A stretch of 64,000 bases of DNA from Chlorops oryzae (lineage: Eukaryota; Arthropoda; Insecta; Diptera; Chloropidae), in NCBI GenBank assembly GCA_020466095.1, contig CM035806.1:64777587-64841586 (forward strand), given 5' to 3'. This document shows positions 33,946 through 46,640 of this stretch, piece after piece. A program made the translations under genes and the position numbers. The notes below the pieces were generated by a model. It had not been told where the DNA came from, did no database searches, and saw nothing but the letters and a program-made list of their open reading frames with translations. Numbering within the stretch: the stretch's first letter is position 1; each line of letters starts with the position of its first letter.

Positions 33946-35002
33946 TGCCCCAAATGTAACATAAAGTTTTGAAAAATGCAAAATGACCCAAAAATAAAAA
34001 GAAAAATCGCCCTAAAATTCGTGCTGTTGTTATACCCGACGTAAAGTAAGTTTTTCTTTAACTACGCTTGTGGTTTTTTAACTACGCCTCTCGATAGAGC
34101 CAAATTATGGCTGTTCGTAGTTAAATTAACTTCGGTTTTTTTATTTTTACAACGATTTTTCGCTCAGTGCAGAAGTTGCAAGAGGTGATGATTTTTCATT
34201 AAAAAAATAAATCTGGCAACACCAGCTATGGCATGCCGACTTTTTATTGTTTCGAACCGAGCTCCATCTGCCTGACTGTATCTAATAATGTGACTCAGCT
34301 CTTTATTCTGTCAGGAGAACTCATTCCAAGCTCTATATGAAAAAATTTTCTTCATTTTTTGTCAATGAAAACAAAAAAATCCCGATGAACTTCAGAATCA
34401 GATCACAGGATTTTAATCCACGCATTGGTCGCACACTAAACCAAGGCCATGAAACTATGCTAAAATAAGCAAAATGATCTGCATAAACTTGCCTGGCTAT
34501 GTACATATGTATGTATGTACGTGTTGATCCAACCCGAGTGAAAGTCAAAAAGGTGTTTAAGTTTGAATAGTGAAAACAAAATTATGAAATTGAAGAAAAA
34601 CTTCGAGTCATATCGATCTAACGCGTGAACTGAAATGAAATGCAGAGCAATCTTCTGTGCATTAATTTTTCACACTCACTCTCACATGAGTATTCCGAGG
34701 AAAAAAAAAAATTACAACTCAACGCCCAAAAAGCACAAAAGAAAACTAATTTGCTTTTCCTATTCCAATTTTCTTTTTGTTCATATATTTTCTCTTCATA
34801 GCAACAATGCTTTCCATTCTACGAAATTAAAATTGTGCTACAAAAAAATAAAAGCCATGAAAAGCAATCAAACTCAATCGATTTAGGTAGGTACTTTCAA
34901 ATAAATTTTTAAATTTATTTTTGGCAATCATTTATATCAAGTTATTAATCAGGAATAAACATTTGAAACACATCTATAAATAAATATATATATATATGTA
35001 TA
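33946..35002. other. Non-coding stretch
   Basis: No gene. TTTAACTACG (34057) and CGTAGTTAAA (34117) are a small inverted pair. GTAT/CATA microsatellite near 34500-34520. Confidence 0.45.
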
Positions 35003-37425
35003 TACAGTGAAAGCTCCCATAAGCGGACACCCATCGTCGCGGCCTTTTTGTCCGCTCATGGGAGATGTCCGCTTTTGGGAGAGTACAACAACTTTACATA
35101 ATAATATAAAAAAAAAAATAACTTCAAAGACTGAAGTATCTCATGCATTGTCAATTTTGGATGAATGCTTGCAAACTTACTCAAATACGACAGATGATCA
35201 CTATAAGGCGGTGAATATGTCAGAGTCTCTTTTTATTTAAAGTAAAAATTATAAAATGACAAAAACACATTTAATTTTCAGGTATTAATAACAAAGCAGA
35301 TTTGTGGCTCATCACAGTAAAGCAAGAAAAAAAGTAACAAAAAATTTAAAAAACTTCTTAAAATTCTTTTACTCAAAAAAAAAAAAAAATCTTTAACAAA
35401 TAAAATAAATAAAACATATTTCTAAAATAAATTAAAATATTTCTGTTTCACTGTGCCACTAAAGTATGGATACTTTCCAAAATATTGGAAACGGTCGGTA
35501 ATTAAAATGGTGTCTAAGCCAGGAAAAGATCCTACCCAAACTTCCTCTTATTGACCAATTAGCCTCCTCCCTTGCCTTTCAAAGTTATTTGAAAAAATAT
35601 TGCTATTATGCAAATTAACACCATTTCTTCAAGAACAACATATTGTTCCATCCCATCAATTTGGATTTAGAAAACATTACGGCACTATTGAGTAAGTTAT
35701 TCGTATTACGAATGAAATTCGACTTGCATATGAACATCGCGAATACTGCTCAGCAGTATTCTTAGACATCCAGCAAGCTTTCGATAAAGTTTGGCACGAA
35801 GGATTGTTATATAAAATCAGAAGCTTACTTCCTGTAAATGTCCACGATATATTTGAGTCATACCTAGAACTTCGAACGTTCCAAGTAAAACATAATTCGT
35901 TCACAACAAAAATTTTTTAATTTAATGCAGGAGTCCCTCAAGGGAGTGTTGTTGGGCCTTTTCTTTATCTTTTGTTTACAGCAGATATTCCGAACAGCGA
36001 TCGAGTATCAATTTCGACATTTGCTGACGACACAGTGATATTAAGTCGTCACAAGGATATAAGTGCGGCAACTTCTAAGCTCCACAACCACCTCAACGAA
36101 ATCCAAGACTGGATAACTAAAAGGCGAATTCAAATAAATGAGCTTAAATGTCGGCATATAACTTTCACGCTCAATAGAAAAGTTTCTCCGGATATCTTTC
36201 TGAACAACATACGCATCCCCCAATAGGAAGAACTTACCTACCTCGGAATTCACTTAGACAAAAGATTGACATGGCGCAAGCATATCGAGGCCAAGAGAAT
36301 GCAAATTAAACTCAAAGCCAATACCTAGCACACTGGCTAATAAATAATCGCTCTCACCTAAAATTAGATTATAAAGTCCTTCTGTACAAGCAAGTCATAA
36401 AGCCAATATGGACGTACGGTCTGCAATTGTATGGATATGCAAGCGCTTCAAATATTGATATTCTTCAGAGAGCACAATCCAAAATCCTAAGAACTATTAC
36501 AGGAGCTCCTTGGTTTATTACAAATGAACGCATCCATAAAGAGCTCAACGTATAACTGGTTAAAATGGAGTTGGTCAAAGTCAAAGAAAAGTATTTTTGT
36601 AAACTGCAAGCACATGTGAATCCACTCGCGCGTAGACTATCAAATCCATCTCACCATTCGAGGCTCAAAAGAAATGATCGGCCAGCGGCCCCAAGTCATA
36701 CTCTATAACAGGTGCAATCCATGCACATTCATCAACACAGCTTTCCTAGCTGATCGTCAACTCGGTGGGTGCACTGTATGCACCCTTGCTATCTACGCAC
36801 ACCCTAGCTGCTTAAAATCGTCATTTCTGCAAGCAACACCCTCAATACTACATGTCTTTCTTCACACATCAGCAATTCCGCGTATAATCCACTGCTTTAT
36901 AATTTCATCGAGCTTCTTATGCTCTCCAACACCGACTCAATTACATGTGATCCTACACACACATCATAAAAGCCCAGTCTTCTTAAACCGAGGCCCGTAA
37001 TTATCAAATAATTACATTCATAAACATTTTTATAAGTCGGAATATGCTCTGTGATATGTAATTGTGTTAAATTAGGTGTAAGATTTTAAAAATTATTGAT
37101 AGACTCCTATCCTAAAGGAGTGATCCAATAAATAATATTTAATTTCTGAAAAAGAAAACTGTGCCACTGTTTCACGTTGAATGTTTTTATACCCTGCTTA
37201 TATGTCCAGTTTTACTTGCCTACCCGTTCGATTTTTCGTTGAAGTTTGTTTTGTGTCCGTTGATGGGAGATTTTTTTTTTACAAGGAAAAGTGTCCAAAT
37301 CATATATCCACGATAAGCGCGTCCGCTTATTGGAGCGTCTTTTGTATGAAAACCTTAGAAAAAAACTTGTGTATTTGAAATTTGTCCGCTTATGGGAGCT
37401 GTCCGCAAGGAGAGCTTTCACTTTA
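35003..37425. mobile_element. pogo-like MITE, copy 1, split by a retroelement
   Basis: Ends ACAGTGAAAGCTCCCATAAG (left) and GGAGAGCTTTCACT (right), with subterminal GTCCGC/GCGGAC motifs and a TA at the left edge. With the nested insertion and one target copy removed it is ~715 bp and colinear with 49148-49849. Confidence 0.85.
35461..37157 (+). pseudogene. Jockey-like non-LTR retrotransposon, 5'-truncated, with 11-bp target duplication
   Basis: 1697 bp flanked by ACTGTGCCACT (35450-35460 and 37158-37168). Plus-strand reading: IKMVSKPGKDPTQTSSY, SHQFGFRKHYGTIE, AVFLDIQQAFDKVWHEGLLY, AGVPQGSVVGPFLYLLFTAD, STFADDTVILSRHKD and TYLGIHLDKRLTWRKHI. These are the fingers, palm (FADD) and thumb of a Jockey-type reverse transcriptase. 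Several stops are present. The endonuclease is absent (5' truncation). The 3' end (CCAATAAATAATATTTAATT) carries AATAAA-like signals and ends in AAAAAGAAA. Confidence 0.92.
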
Positions 37426-40258
37426 TATATAGTGTATATATACATACATATATATGTATTAACCAGGGACGTAAACCGGGCGGAAAATTTGCAGTTCGAA
37501 CCGTGTTTAAACTTTTGTATTGGTTCGTCAAACCGGATTTTTCAACTTTTTTGAAACGGGGTTTCGATTCGGTTCATCGGTTCGGGAATTTCTCAAACTG
37601 AAAAAATTTGTTAACACGTGTTCCCACTTGTAACGCAATTTTTTAGCATTTAGGGTTAAAATCTGCACAATAAAAGTTAAGTGGTGGGTTACCTTACTCA
37701 TATTAGAGATGGTATCGATACTAATTTCATAAGAAGAATATCGAATATCGATTCAAAAATTCTAGGCTAAAAACAAAATCAGTTAACTCGTAGCTTAAAA
37801 AATTTAATTAGAAATATGAATTCAAAATAAATTTTTTGAAAGCTGAACTATGAATTTAAATTTTTAATTCACAATTCATCAAATCGAATTTTAGAATGAA
37901 TTCTTTAAAATGAAATTCGAAAGGCTGAAATTTGAAAATGAATTATTTCTTTAAGAGCTCTGCTAACATAGTTGGGCTATCACAAACTTTCTAGAATGTG
38001 AAAACTTAACTCAAGTATGCCCACATACTTGTCGTTCCTCTCGACTCCGAAATTCACATCGAATTTCAAAACAAAAAAAAAACAATTAATGGTTAATGGG
38101 TTAATATTGAAAAATCACATCGAATCGTTTTTGGTTGTATTAAGACCAAATAAATTCGAAATTATTCCTTCCGTTAATGGAGTAAAACGTTAGACTAAAT
38201 GGTATTTCCCTCAAAGCTTATTGAATCGGCTAAAAGGTATTTGGTCTGATATATGTTATGGTAGCAGTGCCTGACACAAAAAAATTCAGAGGAAAAAATA
38301 TATTACATCCATGACCCTAAATTGAATTGAAGTGATCTAAATAATAATAAATCTGCATGTCCAATCTTATTTAATCGATTCAAAAGAATTCTTGCTTCAT
38401 AACCAATTCAAATTAGTTTTCATAATTTTTTTTTGTTTTGTTTTTTTTGAAAGTAAATCGTGTGGACCTCTAATGAGCTTACACAGCAATTTCCATTGAA
38501 ACACAATCCGAGGTAAGGGTATGTAAATATGTGAATTACAAGGTACATACATATGTATGTGTAAATGTGTGCTGGAATGTTAAAGCATTTTCAAAAGAGA
38601 TCGGAATCTTAATCAAAAAACAATTAACAAACGTCGAAGCTTGATGAAAATGCATTAATGGTATACCTCTCTCAGCCACTGTTAAACGTTTGGGAATTCT
38701 CTTGGTCAAGTTATTTGAAGGTTATTAAGTCAACTGAGTGAAAGACATTATAAAAGACTTTTCAATTGCCAAATATACTAGACCATCAAGACAAAATTTG
38801 TTCGAAAAAAAACAAACGAAAAATAAATAAAAAACCAGCAGGAAACAATAAAAAAGGCAATTTTAAAAAGTAAGAAAATTAATGTCGGTCAACCTCGACT
38901 TTGAAGTTCCCAGCTCTTCGATGAAGTCGGCTCGTAGCTGATCTGATTTGATCTGATAAGTTAAGATCTTAAGTCGAAGTCTAAGTCTTGGAAGATTTTA
39001 AGTCGCTTCACGAACGTCTTGAAAGCTTTTTTTGCTATAAAATTGACAGCGCGTAGTTTCCGATCAGGTTTTTCTCAATTTTCTGCATTCCGTTTTTCCA
39101 AAATCTAAAGATGTAATCAGCTTTCAGCATTTCTTATTATACATAAATAACTATTAAATTAGCTTTAAAGGTATTTGCAGAGCTTCTTCTTGAATTCTAT
39201 CAAAGTTGATAAAAATAATTTCTATTATTTTCGACGAGTTTGAAGAAACATTAATCTCTAAGGATATGAAATATTCAGTTGGTAAAAGTGACTGCCGAAA
39301 TCATGAAATCATCAAAGAAAACCTTTTCTCATGTAAAATATTAAAAAAATTTTTTTTCACAACAAAAAGAAGAGAAAATATGAAAAAATAATTGAACAAT
39401 TAAAATGCGAAAAATTTTTGATTTTGAATGACCGTGTCTCAAGGCGTCATTACCATGAGTTTACGATTTCATTGGACACTCGAAACAGAAATTTTCAATT
39501 TCGTATTTCTTTATTCAAACTCAAATTTAAACAAACCCTACCCCCCTAACCGGTTTCCCCCTTTGTTTCACAGTTAATATACTCTCTAAAGAAAGTGATT
39601 TAAACAGCATATCAAGTTATTTCTCTTTATTTATTTTTTTTTTTTTTCATATAATTTTTTCTCTCCACGATAAACCTTGACAGTGAACTTGCATATGATC
39701 GCACCGCGCACGCATGCGTGATAGATACCATGCATCTTGCAAAAAAGAAAAATAAAAAATAGTTTAAATCGCAAAAAAAGTGGGTCATACAGTCTCTTCA
39801 GATACGCATCTTGATTTATTTTTTGCAAAAGCCAGTCCGCCTTTAAGAAAGCCTTAGCGCATTTCGAGAGTTGATTGCGATTCTGTTAGATGACACGAGG
39901 CCGATAGCTGTGACGTTGGATTTGTCGTCTTTTTTTAATGCGACAATTTCTACTTCTTTCAGTCGCTTGATCTGGCACTTATGTGGATCAGTCGAACAAC
40001 AATACCAAAAAAAATTTTACGGCCGTAGTGGAATTTACAGTTCACTGATTTTTGAAGGAGCCATTTAAGAATGTTTAAGTTCCAGTGGTAAGCTATCAAG
40101 AACTGGGATCTGATGACATTTTATGTGCTGACTCGACATTTTAACATCTTCCTCCTGCGCCTGAGCATTGAAAATGTGTGGGTGACTCCATTTTAAAGTT
40201 TAGAACTAAATTTTTTTTATGAATAAAACAAAAATTCTCGATAATCCTGCAAACGTGA
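37426..40258. other. AT-rich non-coding stretch with a family B-like fragment
   Basis: No gene. A diverged family B 3' end lies at about 38868-38915 (AAGTAAGAAAATTAATGTCG, CTCGACTTTGAAGTTCCCAG). 37690-37960 is a cryptic repeat of GAATT/ATCGAT motifs. Confidence 0.5.
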
Positions 40259-40307
40259 CATATCGTCGCCCCGAAGTTATGTATATGGCAAAATCGAAAT
40301 GCATATG

Positions 40308-42726
40308 CAGGGTGTCCTGTAAAGAATGGATAACATTAAACTGGCTTATAGCTGACATCATGACGGTTCCAAAACCGTTGCGGAACTGAATCTATCCCTC
40401 CTAGTTTCCGAGTTATGGTATTTTTAAGAAAATGTGTAATACTTTTTGACTTATTTGGTTCCCTTATGCACCACGATCGTAATATCAATGAATTTCAAAA
40501 AAGTTTTTTTTCTAAATATTATTCGTTCATCATGCTATTGGGTGGATGCATTCAAATAGGCTTGAAGAGCGATATAATATTTAATTTCTATAATTAAACT
40601 TTGTGTTTACTAAAAAATTTCAACACAAAAATATTTTCTACAAACTTTAAGCACCTCTGGCTTAAAAAAAATGTATAGTAATGTGAGTGACCAATACCTG
40701 GAAAAATATGCGCGTTTATTGCAGTTTTCATAATGGTAACATTAGTTGTTGTATCTTAACTACTTACTGAGTTATTGGTATTTTTCTCAAGAAAAACGAT
40801 ATTTGAATAAATAACAAAACTTAAAAATTTTGATGTTTTAGATTCTTTTTTCGTTTTTTTGGTTTTCTCTGGCGACAAAGTCAATTAAGTTGGAGTTAGT
40901 TGACATGAATTATAACATATGTTCAAATTGTTTGCCACCTTCTCTTATGCAAGCTCTGCATCGACGAATAAATGACGCTCTCAGAAGTCTAGCAATGCGT
41001 CTTTCAGTTATTTTTAGCGCGGCTGTCCTTACTCGATTGCGTAAGTCTTCCAAGTACCTGATCGGTTTTTTATAAACCTCTTCTTTTAGGCACCCCCAAT
41101 AAAAGAAATCCAACGGATTTAAGTCCGGAGAGCGTGGAGGCCAGAAAATTGGCCCCATGCGACCAATCCATCTGTTCGGGTATGTGGAATTTAAGTATTC
41201 CCGTACACCGACCGCAAAATGTGCCGGACAGCCATCATTTTGGATCCAATGAGATTCCCTTACCTCCTCAGGAACCCCTTCTAATAAACTAGGGAGATCA
41301 TTCCTAAGGAATTCCAAATAACTTTGGCCAGTTAGGTTCCCTAAATGGTCCTATTATCTGTCCATTTAAAATACCAGTCCAGTAATTTATTTTAAATTGG
41401 TAATGTGACCTGTCTTCTCGTTTCAGGTGAGGATTTTCAATGGACCAGCCATGGAGATTATGCAAATTTAAGTAGCCATCTTTTTTTAACCTCGATTCGT
41501 CGCTCCAAATTATTTTGTTAAACAATTCTGGGTCCTCTTCAATCAATGAAAGCATTTGTCGACAAAAATTTAACCTCATGGCACAATCTCTTGTTTCGAG
41601 AGTTTGCACGCGAGTAACATGAAATGGGTAAAAACCGTTGTTTTTTAAAATGCTGTGAACAGAGGATTTACTTATTCCAGTGCGTCGAGCTATGGATCGC
41701 GTAGAGGTTGAAGCATCGTGCACAATTTCCTCAAGCACCACCTCATCTCTTTGATCAGCGATTCTTTCAGTGCCAGCTCCACCCACACCGCTACCAGGCA
41801 TTCTCCCTTCTGAAAAACAATTATGAACCCTTATAAATACGCGGTAATCGGGATGACGCGCGTTGGGATATCTCTCTCTATAAAGTGCTGTGGCCGCATT
41901 TGCATTGCCTCCACATTCTCCATAAATGAAATGCATATTGGCATATTCCTGCGGCGAATACTGGTTACGTGGCATTGTTATTCACAAATACAATATCACA
42001 ATCAGTAACGATGCAAATATTCCGTTTAGACAGAAAGATTTTCCTTCAACTGATTGACAAGGACCCACAATTATTTTCACGAAAAGATATTCAGGCACGT
42101 CAAAAATAATACTTTGATGCTACCATAGCTTCTTGAAATTTAATAAATTGACTTTGTCGCCAGATAAAACCAAAAAAATGAAAAAAGAAGCTAAAACATC
42201 AAAATTTTTAAGTTTTGTTATTTATTCAAATATCGTTTTTCTTGAGAAAAATACCAATAACTCAGTAAGTAGTTAAGATACAATAACTAATGTTACCCCA
42301 TTATGAAAACTGCAATAAACGCGCATATTTTTCCAGGTATTGGTCACTCACATTACTATACATTTTTTTTAAGCCAGAGGTGCTTAAAGTTTGCAGAAAA
42401 TATTTTTGTGTTGAAATTTTTTAGTAAACACAAAGTTTAATTATAGAAATTAAATATTATATCGCTCGCCAAGCCTATTTGAATGCATCCACCCAATAGC
42501 ATGATGAACGAATAATATTTAGAAAAAAAACTTTTTTGAAATTCATTGATATTACGATCGTGGTGCATAAGGGAACCAAATAAGTCAAAAAGTATTACAC
42601 ATTTTCTTAAAAATACCATAACTCGGGAACTAGGAGGGATAGATTCAGTTCCGCAACGGTTATGGAACCGTTATGATGTCAGCTATAAGCCAGTTCAAGG
42701 TTATTCATTATTTACAGGACACCCTT
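40308..42726 (-). mobile_element. Tc1/mariner element (DD41D spacing) with 580-bp terminal inverted repeats
   Basis: Left end CAGGGTGTCCTGTAAAGAAT, reversed right AAGGGTGTCCTGTAAATAAT. The two arms stay colinear to about 40887 and 42147, giving 580 bp each. They contain the same 60-codon frame (MVFLRKCVILF...) pointing inward from both ends, differing at one residue. The arms enclose the transposase gene. An outer inverted repeat lies beyond both ends. Confidence 0.9.
40910..41975 (-). pseudogene. Tc1/mariner transposase, DD41D-type, one frameshift
   Basis: Minus strand, ATG at 41975 (MPRNQYSPQEYANMHFIYGE). The first 223 codons carry a helix-turn-helix (RSIARRTGISKSSVHSILKN) and the first acid (IIWSDESRL). 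A single frameshift near 41335, just after GPFREPN, moves into the frame with the second acid (HWIQNDGCPAHFA) and the third (WPPRSPDLNPLDFFYW). Between second and third acids I count 41 residues, the spacing described for DD41D (Visitor-like) elements. The total, about 355 codons, is normal for the family. One lesion and long conserved arms suggest fairly recent death. Confidence 0.88.
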
Positions 42727-42859
42727 ATTAATAGTAGCAATAAGATAAATTTTTTTTAAATTCTGCCAAATATGCAATATTCTGACAAATAACTTGAGTC
42801 AATTTCGCAAAAAAAAGATTTTTGCAGATACATGAAGATAACTTCGGGGCGACGATATG

Positions 42860-43323
42860 GTCAAAATGATTTAGACAAAATCCAGGCAGACTATTTATGT
42901 TCTTCCTTTGAATTTATGACAACATGATAACTTGTCAGCTAATGTCCCATAAAGCTGAAACCTGAAAAACCCTGATCCTATTCTAAGTTAACCGCTTCAT
43001 TTCCACTCTTTGCCAAGAACTCTCCAAGATTGAACTAGTTATTACTTATTATATATTCTCTTCGCTCTACTGCTTCACTCTCCATTCTTCGTTTACTTTG
43101 TTGCCTATGGTATTTGCTTCGCGTAGGCTGACTGCTGTTTAATCTTCTCTGATGACAGCCAGCCATTATCGCTTTTCTGAGCATTCATTTGACCTTGTTC
43201 CTGGTACATTTACAACAACAGCAAGGCCTTTTTACTTATGATGGCGGTTTCATTGCTCTCAAATACATTTCAATACCAATATCGAAGTCTTGTGCAATTC
43301 ATTTTGTCCACAATGGACGAAAC
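42860..43323. other. Non-coding stretch
   Basis: No recognised gene or element. Confidence 0.5.
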
Positions 43324-43789
43324 TAGTGTTGCAAGCGGCTGGTTGTCAGGCCGGATAACCGGATATCCGGCTGCCGGATATTTAATTATTTGTTTCAATC
43401 ATATATTTTTCGGTTTGAATACCATATTGAACGGCGTAGCAATGATCCTGAGCGTTGCCGTTTGGTAGCAAAAATTTTGAACGTTTTTTTTTTTTGGCAC
43501 AGCACAATTTTTAGTAATGATTGTTTCGAGCGGTTGCACCGAACTGCAATAAAAAATCTCGAAAAATGGAAATTTTCTGTGAAAATGTTAGCGGAACCGC
43601 ATCCGGTTTCCTCCAATTGCTCCATTTTCAAATCTGAATTCATTGTACAAATACAATACAGCAAATGTTTAATGTGAGGTATCCGGCGGCCGGATATACC
43701 TAGATGGTATCCGGTATCCGGCCGGGTACTAAATTTAAGGCCGGATAGGCCGGATAACGGATAGTGGCCGGATATCCGTTGCAACTCTA
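43324..43789. mobile_element. hAT-type MITE, copy 2, exact 8-bp target duplication
   Basis: 466 bp, same family as 15835-16273. Starts TAGTGTTGCAAGCGG, ends CCGTTGCAACTCTA. GACGAAAC flanks it at 43316-43323 and 43790-43797. Interior TGAACG...TTGCCGTTTGGTAGC and CCTCCAATTGCTCC match copy 1 with substitutions. Confidence 0.92.
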
Positions 43790-43938
43790 GACGAAACACA
43801 TCATATTGATAGAGAATAGTCAAGACGGAAGGCCTCTCCAGCGATAGTTTTAAAGCTCTTGAATTCGATTTATCAGTGCCTTCTACTTGACATATACTTT
43901 GAAATTTTTCGCTTCCAAATATTTTCTAGATTTTTTCA

Positions 43939-43966
43939 AGGAGAGAGAGAGAGAGAGAGAGAGAGG
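43939..43966. repeat. (GA)n microsatellite
   Basis: GAGAGA run with one GGGAGA interruption. Confidence 0.95.
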
Positions 43967-44459
43967 GAGAAAAAGATAGGGTCAAAGAGTTTGACTAAGA
44001 GTAAGAGATGGAAAGAGAAATCGTACTTTTCATTCATTTCAAAAACGCTAAAAGTAAAACTCAATTAAAAACTTTTACTTTCAATTGTAACATGCGAGAA
44101 GAAATAAACCGACAAATATAAAATGGGGATTAATAAAGCAGTAAAAATATGCATAAGTTAGTCTCACACAGCGTTTAATTAAATGGATTCCCACATTAAG
44201 TTAGCTAGCATGCAATTCGCATTGCAATTTTATTGCATTGTTTTATTTTGATCACACTTCCCTCCGTATTTCTTTTTCCATCCGTTCGTCTGTATGTTTT
44301 CATCTTTCACTGTTTTGTGATTGTCTTTCGTCATGTGCTATAAACCGCATAAATCCGTGTCAGGCGCGTCAAAAGGAATTTCGGGCTAAAGGGGGAAATT
44401 TTCATTGCTCCCAGCCCTTTCGAGAAGCAAAACAACTACTGCCAAAATAGAAAGGTCCA

Positions 44460-44720
44460 ACGCCCCAGAGTTGTAAAAGATTTAAATCATTTTTGATTTG
44501 AAATCTTTGAGATTTATTTGATTTTGATTTTATTAATTTTTGTTTTAAATCATCAAGATTCAAATCGGGATTGATTCATTGAAAATTGATATCATAAGAT
44601 TTATAAATCGTGTTCGACAAATCGAAAATGATTTAAATTTGAATGAAATTTTTCGATTTGAATTCAGAAGACTTCAATCAAATGATTTAAATCAGCAAAC
44701 AAACAATCTAAATCAAGTGT
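44460..44720. repeat. GATTTAAATC-rich cryptic repeat
   Basis: Dense overlapping GATTTAAATC, AAATCATTTTTGATTTGAAA and TCAAATGATTTAAATC motifs on both strands, with short inverted pairs. It may be a subterminal repeat region of an unrecognised DNA transposon. Confidence 0.5.
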
Positions 44721-44883
44721 TTTAGAAGTGAAATGAAAGTCTCAGTTGGTCGAAAAAATACCGGTTGTTATTTTCAAAAGTATATAAGGTAAAATAGTTG
44801 TATTAAACAAAATCTTTTACTTTCAAAAGAAGTAATTTTTCAAAGTTCTCGTCTGTGAGACAGCCTCGTCTGGGCGTATTTAA

Positions 44884-45175
44884 CCCTAGAATGGTAAACA
44901 TATTTTTTTTCTCTGTAATGGTAACCTTAGCCTGTGAGGCGACTTTTTAACCGAAAACGCGGATATTTTATTGCTTAAAACCAAAACAAATATTTATTAA
45001 ACCAAAATGAGAATATATTGAAATGCATGTCTAATAACAGAAATTAACAAAAACCTATCTCATTTTTTTCATATTTTATATACATTTTATAACGCGTTAA
45101 TACGAGTAAGCGTTCAGGAAATATCGCAAAAAAAAAATTTGCTTCGCCTCACAGGCTATGTTTACCATTCTAGGG
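44884..45175. mobile_element. piggyBac-type MITE with TTAA duplication
   Basis: 292 bp. Left CCCTAGAATGGTAAACATA, right TATGTTTACCATTCTAGGG: perfect 19-bp ends, TTAA on both sides (44880-44883, 45176-45179). A second internal inverted pair (CCTGTGAGGCGA / TCGCCTCACAGG) sits next to the right end and ~50 bp in from the left. CCCTAG ends plus TTAA targets are the piggyBac signature. Confidence 0.93.
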
Positions 45176-45251
45176 TTAATACAACTGCGTGCGAAAAGAG
45201 CCGCTCCACGGGAGCAGAGGATGGAAGCGGGCAATTGAATTTAAGAAATGC

Positions 45252-45849
45252 TTTTTATACCCGACACACTCTGTGTCGAGGGTATATTGCGTTTGTGTGG
45301 TTGTATGTAACACCCAGAACCAGTCGAGATAGACCATACAAAATATATAAAGAAATTATCAGCGTTACTAGGAGATTCGATTAAGCCATGTCCGTCTGTT
45401 TGTCTGTCTGTCCGTCTGTTTGTATACAGTTTTCTTATCGAAGGAATTGAGCTATCTTGATGAAATTTGGTATGCATGCTCACGGAGACATGAGTAAGAA
45501 CAAGTTCGAGAATGGACCCGATCGGACCATTTTAAGGGGTACCTCCAGTACTAGGGTCTGTTATGAAAATCACAAAAACTGCTCTAAAACCGATGTTTTA
45601 CAAGATATTTTGATGAAATTTCGCATTTGATCACATTTTAGGCCAATTAATGTGATTTTAAAAAAATTAGAAAAATGGGCGTGGCAGAAGGGCGTTCTTC
45701 GAAAATTGTCATAAAGAAATCTATCAAAAGTCGGTATATGGGGCCCCTTATGGTCTTAAACACCTCTTGATATTAAAAATTATTTGAACATGTGTGTATG
45801 TGTCGGGTATTCTATTGTCAGGCTCGCCTGACTATAACACCCTTACTTG
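45252..45849 (+). mobile_element. Family A Helentron/HINE-like element, full copy
   Basis: Head CTTTTTATACCCGACACACT at 45251; microsatellite at 45388-45420; tail GTGTCGGGTATTCTATTG, hairpin CAGGCTCGCCTG and ACACCCTTACTTG before Ts. It lies immediately upstream of the hAT transposase relic at 45870. Confidence 0.85.
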
Positions 45850-45869
45850 TTTTAATTCATATAAACAGA

Positions 45870-46640
45870 ACCAACAAAAATTTACAGTCCGTTGAAATTG
45901 ATATTTGTACAATTATTCAAAAGTATGACAGCCTGATTCACATTTTTTCTGCAGAAAGGGAAAATTTTAATAAATTTGAACAGGAAGCTTTAGGATTCTC
46001 ACTAGTCAAAGAATATGAGAAGGAGACAAAGAGGATCCGGAAGAGGAAAATCAGAGCAGATGAATCTGTCGAAGCCGAAAATATTACTGCTTTGTTATCT
46101 GGTCGGGAAACATTCAGAGTGACTACATTTCTTGTAATTACATATAGACAGACTTGTGGCTGCACTTCAAAAGAGACGAGAAGCGTACAGAAATTTTAAC
46201 AGCAAATTTTCGTTTTTAACCAATTTGATCATATAAAACACTGAGGAAGTTCAAACCAGAGCAAAAGGATTGGTTTCAATGTATTCTGATGATTTGGAAA
46301 AGTGCTTCGTCGACGATTGTATCCATCTACGTTCTTATTTAACAACTATAACTCGAGACGGAGTACTGCCTAAAAACAAATATCGCAATTTTAAAGATTT
46401 TGACAGATGAAAAACTAGAAACAATTTACCCCAACATTGACATAGCCTTAAAAATGTGTGTAGCAATTGCAGTGGTGAGCGGAGTTTTTCCTGTCTTAAG
46501 ACAGTTAAAAATTATCTTCGGTCGACCATGACTGAGAAAAGAGTAAATTCGTTAGCAATACTTAACATCGAATCAAACTTATTGCTATCTTTAAATTATG
46601 AAGATGTTATTGACGCTTTCGCATGACAAAAATGCAGACG
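45870..46640 (+). pseudogene. hAT transposase, C-terminal half (ZMYM1-like), degraded
   Basis: Plus-strand reading in several frames: LQSVEIDICTIIQKYDSLI, then SGRETFRVTTFLVIT, GLVSMYSDDLEKCFVDDCIH, NNLP and finally GERSFSCLKTVKNYLRSTMT with EKRVNSLAILNIESNLLLSL. The last block is the hAT dimerisation motif of the ZMYM1/TTF-type proteins. Stops and frameshifts interrupt it and the N-terminal half is missing, possibly cut off by the family A copy ending at 45849. The hAT right end follows at 46788. Confidence 0.82.
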
